Source: Pacificibacter marinus
GTDB lineage: Bacteria; Pseudomonadota; Alphaproteobacteria; Rhodobacterales; Rhodobacteraceae
Direction: 5' to 3'
Assembly: GCF_018860505.1 (NCBI RefSeq)
Contig: NZ_JAHKPU010000019.1
Location: 1 to 64,000 of the forward strand
Length of the DNA: 64,000 nucleotides
The position numbers were made by a program, and so were the translations under genes. Below the pieces are notes generated by a model. It saw nothing but the letters and a program-made list of their open reading frames with translations. It was not told the origin of the DNA and made no database searches. Below, piece by piece: positions 35,723-44,808 of this stretch. Each line of letters opens with the position of its first letter. The stretch's first letter is position 1.

Positions 35723-36603
35723 TTGAACACACTTTCATAGACAGTCTTCAATCCGGAAAGGGTCATTGTATCGACCTTTTCCACGTTTACAGTCGCACCG
35801 AGCTTTGAGAGCGCAGCACCATACAGGCGCGCCAATTCACCGGCCCCAATAATGACAGTGTCTTTGCCCTGCCAAAAGGCCTTTGTCGCTCCAAGTTCCG
35901 TGCCAATCACCATGCCAGATAAGCGCGCTTTGCCGGTATCATCCCCGTGCAGCAATTGCGATGCGCGCAATCCGAACAGCCCCGTCAGCAAAGCCTCTGG
36001 CGCTTGCGCGCTCTGTGTGATGGCTTGCAAAAAACTGGCCTCATTCCATGCCCCTATACTGTGGCGCAAGATCGATTTCTCCGCTAAGAGATCAAATAAC
36101 TCTCCAGTCAGAACTGTTTGAAAAGACGTTATTTTACCTGAATCAATCGCCACCCATTTGCTATGGGTTCCAGGCAGACAGAGCACACCTGAATACCTTG
36201 GGTTTTGCGCCAGATATCCTGCGATTTGCGTTTCTTCGCCGCGCATCACATCGGCGGGTTCAAGCTGTTGCAGCCCCGCAATCACCCGCACATCAATGCG
36301 TGGATCACAGGTTTGCACTGTCACCACCTGTGACGCAGGCCGCACGGGTACTGTTTCATAGGGGGCCTCGATCCAGCCTTGACGCGACCCGACCATACCA
36401 CAAGCGATCACAGGCATTGGTGCATCGCCAAGCCATGGTTCGATATGCGCCATCAGCACCGGCTCGTATTGGTCTTTCGTCAGCCCTAACATGCCTTGAT
36501 CACTGGTGATCCGCTCAATCACCGCACCATTTGACCCCATGGCCCATATGCGCAGATTGCTAGAGCCCCAATCCACCGCAATCCAAGTGACGGGGGTCAT
36601 CAT
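35719..36603 (-). CDS. dgoK: 2-dehydro-3-deoxygalactonokinase
   Basis: The 294-residue kinase phosphorylates 2-keto-3-deoxygalactonate. It opens with MMTPVTWIAVDWGSSNLRIW, the phosphate-binding loop of the ASKHA-like DgoK family, followed by PVIACGMVGSRQGWIEAPY and VLCLPGTHSKWVAIDSGKI. The start at 36603 overlaps the SDR stop by four bases (ATGA); a longer frame exists upstream but runs through the SDR gene. It is coupled to dgoA. Confidence 0.95.
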   Translation of the reverse strand: MMTPVTWIAVDWGSSNLRIWAMGSNGAVIERITSDQGMLGLTKDQYEPVLMAHIEPWLGDAPMPVIACGMVGSRQGWIEAPYETVPVRPASQVVTVQTCDPRIDVRVIAGLQQLEPADVMRGEETQIAGYLAQNPRYSGVLCLPGTHSKWVAIDSGKITSFQTVLTGELFDLLAEKSILRHSIGAWNEASFLQAITQSAQAPEALLTGLFGLRASQLLHGDDTGKARLSGMVIGTELGATKAFWQGKDTVIIGAGELARLYGAALSKLGATVNVEKVDTMTLSGLKTVYESVFK

Positions 36604-37364
36604 CCTGTCACCACCACGCCGCCATCGATGACCATGACCTGCCCTGTCATCATCTTGCTGGCGCTTGAGGCTAAAAACAGCGTCCCTCCGACCATGTCTT
36701 CGGGTGCCAAATGCGTCTTGAGACATTGACGCGCCAAATGGTCTTGCAACCCTTCGGGGCTGGCCCATTGATCCAACTGTTTTTGCGTCAGCACCCAACC
36801 GGGGGCAATGGCATTGACGCGAATGTTCTGTGGGCCTAGCTCACGCGCCAACCCTCGCGTCAGACCTGTGATACCTGCATTCGCCGTCACATAAGCCGCA
36901 TAGCAATCGTTGCCCATCATGTAACTGATAGATGAATAATTGATGATCGCCCCCCCGCCATTTTGAGCCATGAAAGGCGCCACGAATTGAGCGGTGAAAA
37001 AATAGGGCCGCAGATTGACAGCATGGTTGAAATCCCATTGATCAGGCGTCAGATCCTTGATCGAATGGCGCACATCATTGCCTGCGTTGTTGACCAAAAC
37101 ATCGATATCGCCATGACGCTTTTGCGCAGCCGTCATACTGGATTTGATCGCGTCTACGTCGCTCAAATCACAGGCGAAAAAACTGGGCGCGACGCCGTGC
37201 TTTTCTTTCATTTTAGCAACAAAATCGCTCGCATCTGAACGCTGTACAAAGCTCACCTTTGCCCCTTGCGCCAAAAAACCTTCGGTCAAGGCAGCACCTA
37301 TGCCTGAGCCACCACCGGTGATGAACACATGTTTGTCTTTTAGGTCATGAAACTGGCAATCCAT
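36600..37364 (-). CDS. SDR family dehydrogenase, probable galactose 1-dehydrogenase with altered catalytic lysine
   Basis: The 254-residue NAD(P)-binding protein has TGGGSGIG near residue 16, the NNAG motif at residues 92-95 and the SS motif at 144-145. By position it should oxidise D-galactose to the lactone, the first step before DgoK and DgoA. The active-site tyrosine is Tyr158, but the expected lysine four places on is Asn162 (codon AAT, 36879-36881), in YVTANAG where YVASKAG is usual. The start at 37364 has AAGGGAT 9 bases upstream. Whether the enzyme is active is open. Confidence 0.85.
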   Translation of the reverse strand: MDCQFHDLKDKHVFITGGGSGIGAALTEGFLAQGAKVSFVQRSDASDFVAKMKEKHGVAPSFFACDLSDVDAIKSSMTAAQKRHGDIDVLVNNAGNDVRHSIKDLTPDQWDFNHAVNLRPYFFTAQFVAPFMAQNGGGAIINYSSISYMMGNDCYAAYVTANAGITGLTRGLARELGPQNIRVNAIAPGWVLTQKQLDQWASPEGLQDHLARQCLKTHLAPEDMVGGTLFLASSASKMMTGQVMVIDGGVVVTG

Positions 37365-37463
37365 GGTGGTATCCCTTTGATTATAAATGACGGCTGCGAA
37401 ACATCGCGCGCGCATCTTGTGTGTGTGTTAGGTCTCAAGCCCAAGCGATTTCAAACGCTAGCA

Positions 37464-39551
37464 TTACGATTGCCGCAAGCCCTTGATCACCCATGTTTGG
37501 TTTGGAAAGCTCCACGGCAAATTAAGGCCGTGATGCATCAAATATTGTCCGCTCAATGTCACGTCATGCAGCTTTAAAACCGCTGGCCCGCGCGACAGAT
37601 GATGCAGCTCATCACGGTTTTCTAACGTGATGCGATACAGCGCATCCGCATCTAGCCCCGTCAAACGCAACGGCCGTGGCAGGATTTGCTTTGAGCTGTC
37701 AATTTTATTGGCGAAGACTGCGAATTTTTGGGCATCCTGCGCCAAATGCAGCTCGGCCAAGATCGACGGATCAAGACTATCTAAGCGCAAAATATCGGCC
37801 TGCATCAGCCAAGCACGTTCAGCTTTCCACCAAGCGGTGATGTCGGTCAGTGTTTTCGCTTCCTCATCCGTCAACTCACGAGGGTCCATTTCAAACCCCA
37901 TGTGGCGCTGCGCCGCAATCCAACCGCGAAACGCCATGCTGTGTACCCGCCCAGAGGTGTGACAATGCCGTGGGCCAACATGGCTGCCGGTCACGCTGAC
38001 GGGCAAAAACATCGACGCACCATGTTGAATGCGCGCACGTTCCAGCGCGTCATTGCTATCAGACAACCAAACCCGTTGCGTGCGCTGCAAAATGCCAAAA
38101 TCAATCCGCCCGCCACCTGAGGCACAACTTTCGATTTCGACGTGCGGAAACTCTGTACGCAGTTGATCAAGCAACTGGTACGTCCCACGCGTTTGCGCGG
38201 CATCGGGTTGCGGCAAGACGCGGTTGTGATCCCATTTGATGTAATCCACATCATATGCGCGCAAGATCGCAGCGATGCGGTCAAACAAAAAGCCGCGCAC
38301 CTCAGGCAGCGCCATATTGAGCACCATCTGATTGCGTCCCAGAATTTGATCGGCATCACCCAAAACCCATTCAGGATGCGCGTCATATACTGTGGATACG
38401 GGGTTGATCATTTCCGGTTCGAACCAAATGCCAAAGCTCATCCCTTGGGTATGAATGTGATCGATCAAAGGCGTCAAACCATCGGGGTATTTGCGCGCAT
38501 CGACTGTCCATTCGGACAGAGCGCGTGTGTCGTCGTCGCGGGTGCCAAACCAACCATCGTCCAAAACAAACCGCTCCGCCCCCAAAGCAGCCGCGCGGGT
38601 GGCGATCTCTTGCAACTCAGGCACGCTATGATCGAAATAAACGGATTCCCAGCAATTGTAGTGCACAGGACGCGGACGATCTGGATCGGGGAATGTGACA
38701 ATATGCTTACGGGCGTGGCGTTGAAACGCCATTGCGCATCCGTTGATACCCTGCTCGGAATAGGTCAGATAAAGCGGTGCTGTCTGAAATGATGTGCCAG
38801 CCGTTTTCTCAGTGCCTGTCGCGGCACCGAACTGCACTTGACGGCGCCCGTCTGGCAGTTCTTCTGCAATCATACGATGCCCGCCGGACCAGCCATAATG
38901 AAACGCATATGCGCCACCGCGTGCATATGTGCCATCCAGCTCGGGTACTACAAGCGCGGGGAAATGTTCATGCCCTGTGCGCCCTGTCGGGTTTTCGCGC
39001 AGGCGTATGCCCGCAGACCACGATGTTTTCACCTCTTGGAACTCACCACACCAGCGGCCCGCATAGTCAATCATATGGGGGGCGGCTTGCGAGGCAGGCA
39101 TCACAGGGGCGGCCAGCCAGTGCAAGCGCACGGGTGTTTGCGATGTCAGCGCAGCCTGTGCGACGATCATATTGGTGTCACCGCAAGCCTCGAATGTCGC
39201 AGTATATGTCAGACCATGGGCTTCATCCGCATAGGACAAGCGCAGGGATGCACCGTCTTGATCCTCACTGAAATAGCGAAACTTGGGATAGATCTGCGCG
39301 CCAGTGGCGTCAAACACCACAAGCCCCACCTGCCCCGAAAAACTTTGCGCGGCCTCAGGACAGATCGACAGTTCGGGATTTTCATCCAACATGCCAGCCG
39401 CCACATCCAAGGCACTTGCTTGCGCGAGCATATTCAAATCAGTGTCCGCTGCCAGTACAGGCCCCCAATAGACAACCCGCGCCAATCTGGCGTCACTTGC
39501 AACCAAAACGAGCGTCTGCTCAGTGGTATCTAATCGCCAAGTTTGACTCAT
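37464..39551 (-). CDS. Alpha-galactosidase, glycoside hydrolase family 36
   Basis: The 695-residue enzyme releases galactose from alpha-galactosides such as melibiose or raffinose. The GH36 motifs are LDDGWFGTRDDDTRALSEW, the nucleophile aspartate in YIKWDHNR near residue 470, the substrate-binding ESCASGGGRIDFGIL, and the acid/base in WLSDSNDALER near 535. An N-terminal beta domain of about 280 residues precedes the barrel. The start at 39551 overlaps the permease stop by four bases. No signal peptide is seen, so it is cytoplasmic. Confidence 0.94.
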   Translation of the reverse strand: MSQTWRLDTTEQTLVLVASDARLARVVYWGPVLAADTDLNMLAQASALDVAAGMLDENPELSICPEAAQSFSGQVGLVVFDATGAQIYPKFRYFSEDQDGASLRLSYADEAHGLTYTATFEACGDTNMIVAQAALTSQTPVRLHWLAAPVMPASQAAPHMIDYAGRWCGEFQEVKTSWSAGIRLRENPTGRTGHEHFPALVVPELDGTYARGGAYAFHYGWSGGHRMIAEELPDGRRQVQFGAATGTEKTAGTSFQTAPLYLTYSEQGINGCAMAFQRHARKHIVTFPDPDRPRPVHYNCWESVYFDHSVPELQEIATRAAALGAERFVLDDGWFGTRDDDTRALSEWTVDARKYPDGLTPLIDHIHTQGMSFGIWFEPEMINPVSTVYDAHPEWVLGDADQILGRNQMVLNMALPEVRGFLFDRIAAILRAYDVDYIKWDHNRVLPQPDAAQTRGTYQLLDQLRTEFPHVEIESCASGGGRIDFGILQRTQRVWLSDSNDALERARIQHGASMFLPVSVTGSHVGPRHCHTSGRVHSMAFRGWIAAQRHMGFEMDPRELTDEEAKTLTDITAWWKAERAWLMQADILRLDSLDPSILAELHLAQDAQKFAVFANKIDSSKQILPRPLRLTGLDADALYRITLENRDELHHLSRGPAVLKLHDVTLSGQYLMHHGLNLPWSFPNQTWVIKGLRQS

Positions 39552-40396
39552 TTGACGGCTCCGAGTGTGAGGCCTGAAATAAAGTGGCGCTGCATTAAGA
39601 AAAACAAAGCCACAGGCGGCACGGCGGCCAGCAAGGACGCGGCCGAAACCAAGTGCCACTGCGACACAAACTGTCCGTTAAGGGCGCGCACGCCTGCCGT
39701 GATCGGTTTTGACGCCTCGCCTTGGGTCAGTACAGTGGCCCAGAAAAAGTCGTTCCACACGAATGTGAACACCAAGACGCTCAGGGCTGCCACAGCGGGA
39801 CGCACCAGAGGCAAAACGATGTGCCAGAATATTTTGAACTCGCCGATACCTTCGATCCGCGCGCTTTCAATCAAATCAAACGGCAAGGCCTTGATGAAAT
39901 TGCGCATGAACAGCGTGCAAAACCCCGTTTGAAACGCCGCATGAAACAACACCAAGCCCGTGACCGTATCGTAAAGCCCTGCGCTGACAGACAGGTTGCG
40001 CACGGGCACCATCAAGATTTGAAACGGCACAAAATTGCCTGCCACAAAGATGAAAAACAATGTCAACGAGCCGCGAAAGCGGTAGATCGACAGCGCATAG
40101 CCCGCAAGACAGGCCAAACTTACCGAGATCATAACCGTTGGCACTGTGATCTTGATCGAATTCCAGAAATACATCAAAGCTTGCGAGCGCTGGAACACTG
40201 CCGCGTAGTTTTCCAACATTTGAAACTGGCTTGGCCAGCCAAAAACATTGCCTGAATTGATATCAGATACGGGGCGGATCGAGGTCATAAAGACAGCGAT
40301 CAATGGCAACAGCCAGACGAACAACACCAGCGGCACCATAAGTTTATAAAGGCGCTGACGGGCGATGGATTTGCTTTCAATGGGGGTTGGAAACAT
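39548..40396 (-). CDS. Sugar ABC transporter permease, MalG type
   Basis: The 282-residue permease has six hydrophobic segments and the EAA loop SARIEGIGEFKIFWHIVLPL near residue 190. It belongs to the CUT1 group that imports oligosaccharides. It sits four bases after its partner permease and overlaps the alpha-galactosidase gene, so galactosides are the likely cargo. Confidence 0.92.
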   Translation of the reverse strand: MFPTPIESKSIARQRLYKLMVPLVLFVWLLPLIAVFMTSIRPVSDINSGNVFGWPSQFQMLENYAAVFQRSQALMYFWNSIKITVPTVMISVSLACLAGYALSIYRFRGSLTLFFIFVAGNFVPFQILMVPVRNLSVSAGLYDTVTGLVLFHAAFQTGFCTLFMRNFIKALPFDLIESARIEGIGEFKIFWHIVLPLVRPAVAALSVLVFTFVWNDFFWATVLTQGEASKPITAGVRALNGQFVSQWHLVSAASLLAAVPPVALFFLMQRHFISGLTLGAVK

Positions 40397-40400
40397 GATG

Positions 40401-41306
40401 TTACCTCTTTTCGTCTTGGTACATCACCCACAAGAAGTAGCTGATAAATATAAGCATAATGAAGAACAAGATCACCGCGATGGCAGAGCCGTAGCCCATG
40501 CGGAACCCGTATTCAGATAGGGCCTGTTCGAACATGAAATAGGACAGCACATTGGATGTGCCGTAAGGGCCGCCTTGGGTCATAATCGCGATCATATCGA
40601 AAGACCGCAACGCGCCGATCACGGTGACCACGATGGCCAAAAACGTCGCGGGCCAAAGCTGCGGCAAGATCACATGGCGCAACATGCGAAAGCCACGCGC
40701 GCCATCAAGACGTCCCGCTTCGATCTGATCGGACGACACATTGTTGAGACCCGTGAGGTATAAAATCATGCAATAGGCAATCTGCGGCCAGAGGCCTGCG
40801 AAAATAATACCGTAGGTGACAAAGCGTTCATCCCCAAGAATGGAGGGCGCAGAGGCACCGAAGAATTCCCAAACCTTGCCGACGATGCCAAAGCTAGGAT
40901 TGTAGAACCATGTAAAAATCAAACCGACGACAACTTGCGAGAACACAAACGGAAAGAAAAACATCGATTTATAAAACCGCATACCAGCGATATTTTGGTT
41001 GAGGAATAGTGCCACCATAAGCCCCGCGGGCACAGCCAGCAAATATAGCACCAACCAAATGATGTTGTTTTTCAACGAGGTGTAGAACCGGTCATCGTCA
41101 AACAGTTCGACATAATTGGCCATACCCACCCATTCTTTTTCGCCAAGCCCGTCCCAAGCGTAGAACGAAAACCACATCGATTGGAAAATCGGCGCGATGA
41201 CATAGATGACGAAAAACACGATGGCAGGCGCCAAAAAGACCCAAGGTGCCACACGTTGACGGTTGGCTTTAAGCCAGTTGCGTTGGGGCAGAGCGGGATC
41301 GGGCAT
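40401..41306 (-). CDS. Sugar ABC transporter permease, MalF type
   Basis: The 301-residue CUT1 permease has the usual basic N-terminus (KANRQRVAPWVFLAPAI), six hydrophobic segments and the EAA loop AGRLDGARGFRMLRHVILPQ near residue 215. The start at 41306 (MPDPALPQRNW) is chosen because the longer frame adds 28 residues not typical of the family. It follows the binding-protein gene by 108 bases. Confidence 0.92.
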   Translation of the reverse strand: MPDPALPQRNWLKANRQRVAPWVFLAPAIVFFVIYVIAPIFQSMWFSFYAWDGLGEKEWVGMANYVELFDDDRFYTSLKNNIIWLVLYLLAVPAGLMVALFLNQNIAGMRFYKSMFFFPFVFSQVVVGLIFTWFYNPSFGIVGKVWEFFGASAPSILGDERFVTYGIIFAGLWPQIAYCMILYLTGLNNVSSDQIEAGRLDGARGFRMLRHVILPQLWPATFLAIVVTVIGALRSFDMIAIMTQGGPYGTSNVLSYFMFEQALSEYGFRMGYGSAIAVILFFIMLIFISYFLWVMYQDEKR

Positions 41307-41414
41307 GGCACAGTCCTTTTGGGCAAGTACATGTAAGGCGGATGAATTGGGGGCTGCACTTGAAAATGCAGAGGACGCCGACCACCACATAAAGCGGCGA
41401 TCGGCGCGGGAGGA

Positions 41415-42653
41415 TTACTTGTAAACGCGCTCTTGGATTTTATCCAAACGTTTCAAGATCGCATCCAGACGCTCAGGCTTCAGCATGAACTCTTGGAACC
41501 CTTCCATACCACCTTTCGCCATTTCAGCTGGCGCATCGCGGTCATAGAATTGCGCAAGACCAGAAGCTGTGGACACTGTTTCAAAGCCTTGGACGATGAA
41601 TTTGTCATCCAAGTTGATTTCGGCTTTGGAGTTTGGCGGCAATTGACCGATCTCTTTGTTCCATTCGCCTTGAATGTCAGGTTGCGCGATGAAGGCAAGG
41701 AATTTGCGCGCATCGTCTTTGTTCTTCGCTCCTGATGGAATGAACAAAGCGTCTGCTGGTGCCTCTTCTGCGCGTGGCAAGCCAGGTGTGATTTCTGGGA
41801 ACTGGAAGAAACCAATTTGGTCGTCCGTTAGCCCCGCATCTTTCATCGCAGCCACGGCAAAGTTGCCCATCACATACATGCCCGCTTCGCCCTGTGCGAA
41901 GGGTGCAAGGGCGTCTTGCCAAGACATGGTCGCGTGATTGTCGACAAAGCTACAGCGCTCAAGCATTGTGTTCCAATTGGCGAATGTCGCGCGAATGCGG
42001 TCATCTGTGTATGCAATTTCGCCAGCAGTCAACGCGTTGTGCACCTCATAGCCGTTTGTGCGCAGATTCAAGTAATCGAACACGCCCGCAGCAGTCCAAA
42101 GGTATTTGGTACCAATGGTGAAGGGCGTCACGCCAGCCGATTTGAGTGTATCACAAGCGCCAAGCATTTCGTCCCAAGTGGCGGGCTTTTCGATACCGTT
42201 ATCCGCAAATATATCAGCGCGGAAATACACACCCCATTGGTAGTATGAATAAGGCACGCCCCACTGCTTGCCGTCGCGGCTCATCGTTGGCTTGATCGCC
42301 TCAAAGCTTGTGGACAGGTTCGGGTCAGAGGCCCACAGATCAGAAATGTCTTCGAACAGGCCCGCATCTACGAAAGGCGCCATGCGGTTGCCCGGGTACC
42401 AAGCTGTGATGTCAGGCGCATCTGCGGACAAAAAGTTACGGATCGCTGTTTTATGCGCTTCGCGGTCATTGATGTTCGCCGTCACATTCACATCTGGATT
42501 TGCCGCTTCAAAGGCTGCAACGGCTGCTTCAAAAGCCGCCTTTGGTGCGGGACCCGGATCATCAAAGTTGATCACAAGATCCCCTGCGCCCGCCGCACCA
42601 GCCATCAATGCGCTCGCGCACAGGCCCGTCATAGTCGTTTTAAATGTCATCAT
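41415..42653 (-). CDS. Sugar ABC transporter substrate-binding protein
   Basis: The 412-residue periplasmic protein of the CUT1 (solute-binding family 1) type has a signal peptide ending AAGAGDL near residue 24. It has WYPGNRMAPFVDAGLFEDIS near 95, WDEMLGACDTLKSAGVTPFTI, and the C-terminal WNKEIGQLPPNSKAEI. GGGAGG stands 5 bases before the first of two adjacent ATG codons. It is the first gene of the galactoside operon. The IclR operator at 42694-42710 lies upstream. Confidence 0.9.
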   Translation of the reverse strand: MMTFKTTMTGLCASALMAGAAGAGDLVINFDDPGPAPKAAFEAAVAAFEAANPDVNVTANINDREAHKTAIRNFLSADAPDITAWYPGNRMAPFVDAGLFEDISDLWASDPNLSTSFEAIKPTMSRDGKQWGVPYSYYQWGVYFRADIFADNGIEKPATWDEMLGACDTLKSAGVTPFTIGTKYLWTAAGVFDYLNLRTNGYEVHNALTAGEIAYTDDRIRATFANWNTMLERCSFVDNHATMSWQDALAPFAQGEAGMYVMGNFAVAAMKDAGLTDDQIGFFQFPEITPGLPRAEEAPADALFIPSGAKNKDDARKFLAFIAQPDIQGEWNKEIGQLPPNSKAEINLDDKFIVQGFETVSTASGLAQFYDRDAPAEMAKGGMEGFQEFMLKPERLDAILKRLDKIQERVYK

Positions 42654-42693
42654 GCTTTCCTCCCTGAAAACCATATATCAGTCAAACAAATAG

Positions 42694-42710
42694 GTTTCAT
42701 TATTTGAAAC
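42694..42710. promoter_or_regulatory. Candidate IclR-family operator
   Basis: GTTTCATTATTTGAAAC has perfect six-base arms around five bases, like known IclR-family operators with GAAAC/GTTTC arms. It lies in the 124-base divergent promoter region, 41 bases before the binding-protein gene and 68 before the IclR gene. Confidence 0.6.
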
Positions 42711-42777
42711 TTTGTTTTAAGTATTGATATCTAGACATGGTTGCGGTAATGAGTCAATCGTAAATTAGGAAGACAGC

Positions 42778-43569
42778 ATGACCGCAGAGGCAGACATCAA
42801 AGACGGAACCGTTGGCAAGGCGCTGGCCCTGCTCGACATTGTTGAGAGCTTCCAAGCGCCCGTCAGATTCAATGATATCTTGAAGCAAAGCCCCTTCCCC
42901 AAGCCCTCCACCTATCGCTTGCTGCAAACACTGGTGAGCCAAGAGATGCTCAGCCACAACGAGGACAGCGGCCATTACACCATCGGCTCACGCTTGATCC
43001 GCTTGGCGCATTCCGCGTGGAAAAATGCCTCGCTCGCCCCTATAGCAGCGCCTTTTTTGGATGCCCTGTCCAATACCACAGGCGAGACGATTCACTTGGC
43101 CAAACTGGACAACGCGCAGACGCTGTACTTGGACAAACGCAATGCGCGCAAACCCATCGAGATGTTTTCAAACGCAGGTAAAATCGGCCCCGCCTATTGC
43201 ACCGGTGTGGGCAAAGCCATGTTGGCGAATCTCGGCCAAGCCGCACGAGACAAACACGTCGCCCAACAAAGTTTTTATGGCTACACGCCGAACACCTTCA
43301 CCAATGCGGACGATTTCAACATCGAGCTTGACGCGATCAAGCACCGCGGCGTGTCCTTTGACGTAGAGGAACACGAACCGCACATTATTTGTATCGCTGT
43401 GCCTGTTTTGGGCCCTCAAGGCGAACTTTACGGCGCGATTTCAATCACCAGCTCGACCGAGCGCGCCTCATTGCAAGACCTAGAACGTTACAAAACCGAT
43501 TTACAAAATACGGCACAACAAATCGGCGCAAGCGCCGCCGCTTGGATGCTGCCAAAGCTGGGAGGCTAA
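42778..43569 (+). CDS. IclR family transcriptional regulator of galactoside use
   Basis: The 263-residue protein has the IclR winged helix at the N-terminus (ALLDIVESFQAPVRFNDILK, then PKPSTYRLLQTLVSQEML) and the C-terminal ligand domain with the family's YCTGVGKAMLANL and ISITSSTERASLQDLERY. It is divergent from the galactoside operon and in operon with the transport ATPase. It probably represses both and responds to a galactose-derived metabolite, which is inference. Confidence 0.92.
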   Translation: MTAEADIKDGTVGKALALLDIVESFQAPVRFNDILKQSPFPKPSTYRLLQTLVSQEMLSHNEDSGHYTIGSRLIRLAHSAWKNASLAPIAAPFLDALSNTTGETIHLAKLDNAQTLYLDKRNARKPIEMFSNAGKIGPAYCTGVGKAMLANLGQAARDKHVAQQSFYGYTPNTFTNADDFNIELDAIKHRGVSFDVEEHEPHIICIAVPVLGPQGELYGAISITSSTERASLQDLERYKTDLQNTAQQIGASAAAWMLPKLGG

Positions 43570-43570
43570 G

Positions 43571-44632
43571 ATGTCAGGGGTTAAACTTGAAAAAGCGATC
43601 AAACGCTATGGGGCGATGCAAGTCATTCATGGGGTGGATCTTGAGATCGAGCCAGGCGAATTCTGCGTCTTCGTTGGTCCGTCAGGCTGCGGAAAATCCA
43701 CCTTGCTGCGTATGATCGCAGGGCTAGAAGAAACCAACGGCGGGAATGTGATTATCGGCGGGCGCAATGTCACTCATGTGGATGCCGCCGATCGCGGCAT
43801 TGCCATGGTGTTTCAAACCTATGCGCTCTACCCGCATATGACCGTGCGCGAAAACATGGGCTTTGGCCTCAAGATGAATGGCGTCGACAAAGCGACAATC
43901 AAATCCAAAGTTGATGGTGTCGCCGACATTCTTAAACTTGAAGATTACATGGACCGTAAACCCGCAGCCCTCTCGGGCGGGCAACGTCAACGTGTTGCCA
44001 TTGGCCGTGCTTTGGTACGTGACCCTGATGTATTCTTGTTTGATGAGCCGCTTTCAAACCTTGATGCCGAATTGCGGGTGGATATGCGGGTCGAAATCGC
44101 GCGTTTGCACCAAGAAATCGGCGCGACCATGATCTACGTCACCCATGACCAAGTGGAAGCCATGACATTGGCTGATAAAATCGTCGTCCTGCGCGCGGGC
44201 CACGTTGAACAGGTCGGCTCGCCTATGGAGCTCTACACCAATCCCAGCAATAAATTCGTCGCGGGCTTTATCGGATCTCCGTCGATGAATTTCGTCAAAG
44301 GTGTCATCAAAGACGGCCAGATCACCGCAGACGCCCTGCCCGGCCTCAGCTTTGCCGCCCCGACACCCGCTGTCACGCTTGACGAGATCACCATTGGCTT
44401 ACGCCCTGAAAATTTGACACTGGACCGCAGTGGCACAGGCCTGCGTGTTGAAGTCGTCGAAATGCTCGGTGGCATCACCTATGTGCATGCCTTCACCGCA
44501 GGCGGCGAACGACTTGTTTTTGAAGAACGCTCTCTTGATTTGCCAAAATTCGGCGATCAGATCGGTGTAAAATTGTCCGAGGCCGATCTCTACTATTTCG
44601 ATGCGCAAACAGAACACCGGATCAGATCTTAA
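43571..44632 (+). CDS. ugpC: Sugar ABC transporter ATP-binding protein, UgpC/MsmK type
   Basis: The 353-residue ATPase has Walker A GPSGCGKSTLLRMIAGLE near residue 38, signature LSGGQRQRVAIGRALVRDP, Walker B VFLFDEPLSNLDAELR and switch histidine VTHDQVEAMTLAD. The C-terminal TOBE-like domain (FVAGFIGSPSMNFV; IGLRPENLTL) is the CUT1 form. It lies one base after the IclR gene and should power the MalF/MalG-type permeases encoded on the opposite strand. The best-fitting symbol is by family, not by substrate. Confidence 0.9.
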   Translation: MSGVKLEKAIKRYGAMQVIHGVDLEIEPGEFCVFVGPSGCGKSTLLRMIAGLEETNGGNVIIGGRNVTHVDAADRGIAMVFQTYALYPHMTVRENMGFGLKMNGVDKATIKSKVDGVADILKLEDYMDRKPAALSGGQRQRVAIGRALVRDPDVFLFDEPLSNLDAELRVDMRVEIARLHQEIGATMIYVTHDQVEAMTLADKIVVLRAGHVEQVGSPMELYTNPSNKFVAGFIGSPSMNFVKGVIKDGQITADALPGLSFAAPTPAVTLDEITIGLRPENLTLDRSGTGLRVEVVEMLGGITYVHAFTAGGERLVFEERSLDLPKFGDQIGVKLSEADLYYFDAQTEHRIRS

Positions 44633-44808
44633 CCCGCAGCAGCAAGGCGGTGCCACAAATATCAGGCGCCGCTTTGCCGCGAAACTAAGGTTAGATATGT
44701 TCACTACCACAAGTTTTGTATGCCCTCATTATGGCACGCAGATCCTGCCACCACGTGACGGCTAAAAAAGTGCATCCTCTTTGCACATTTATATGTCAAA
44801 GAACGACA

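Noticed and set aside
36604-36798. A 65-residue N-terminal extension of DgoK
   Set aside because: It overlaps the SDR gene in another frame and is basic and unlike the family; the ATGA overlap at 36603 fits the start.
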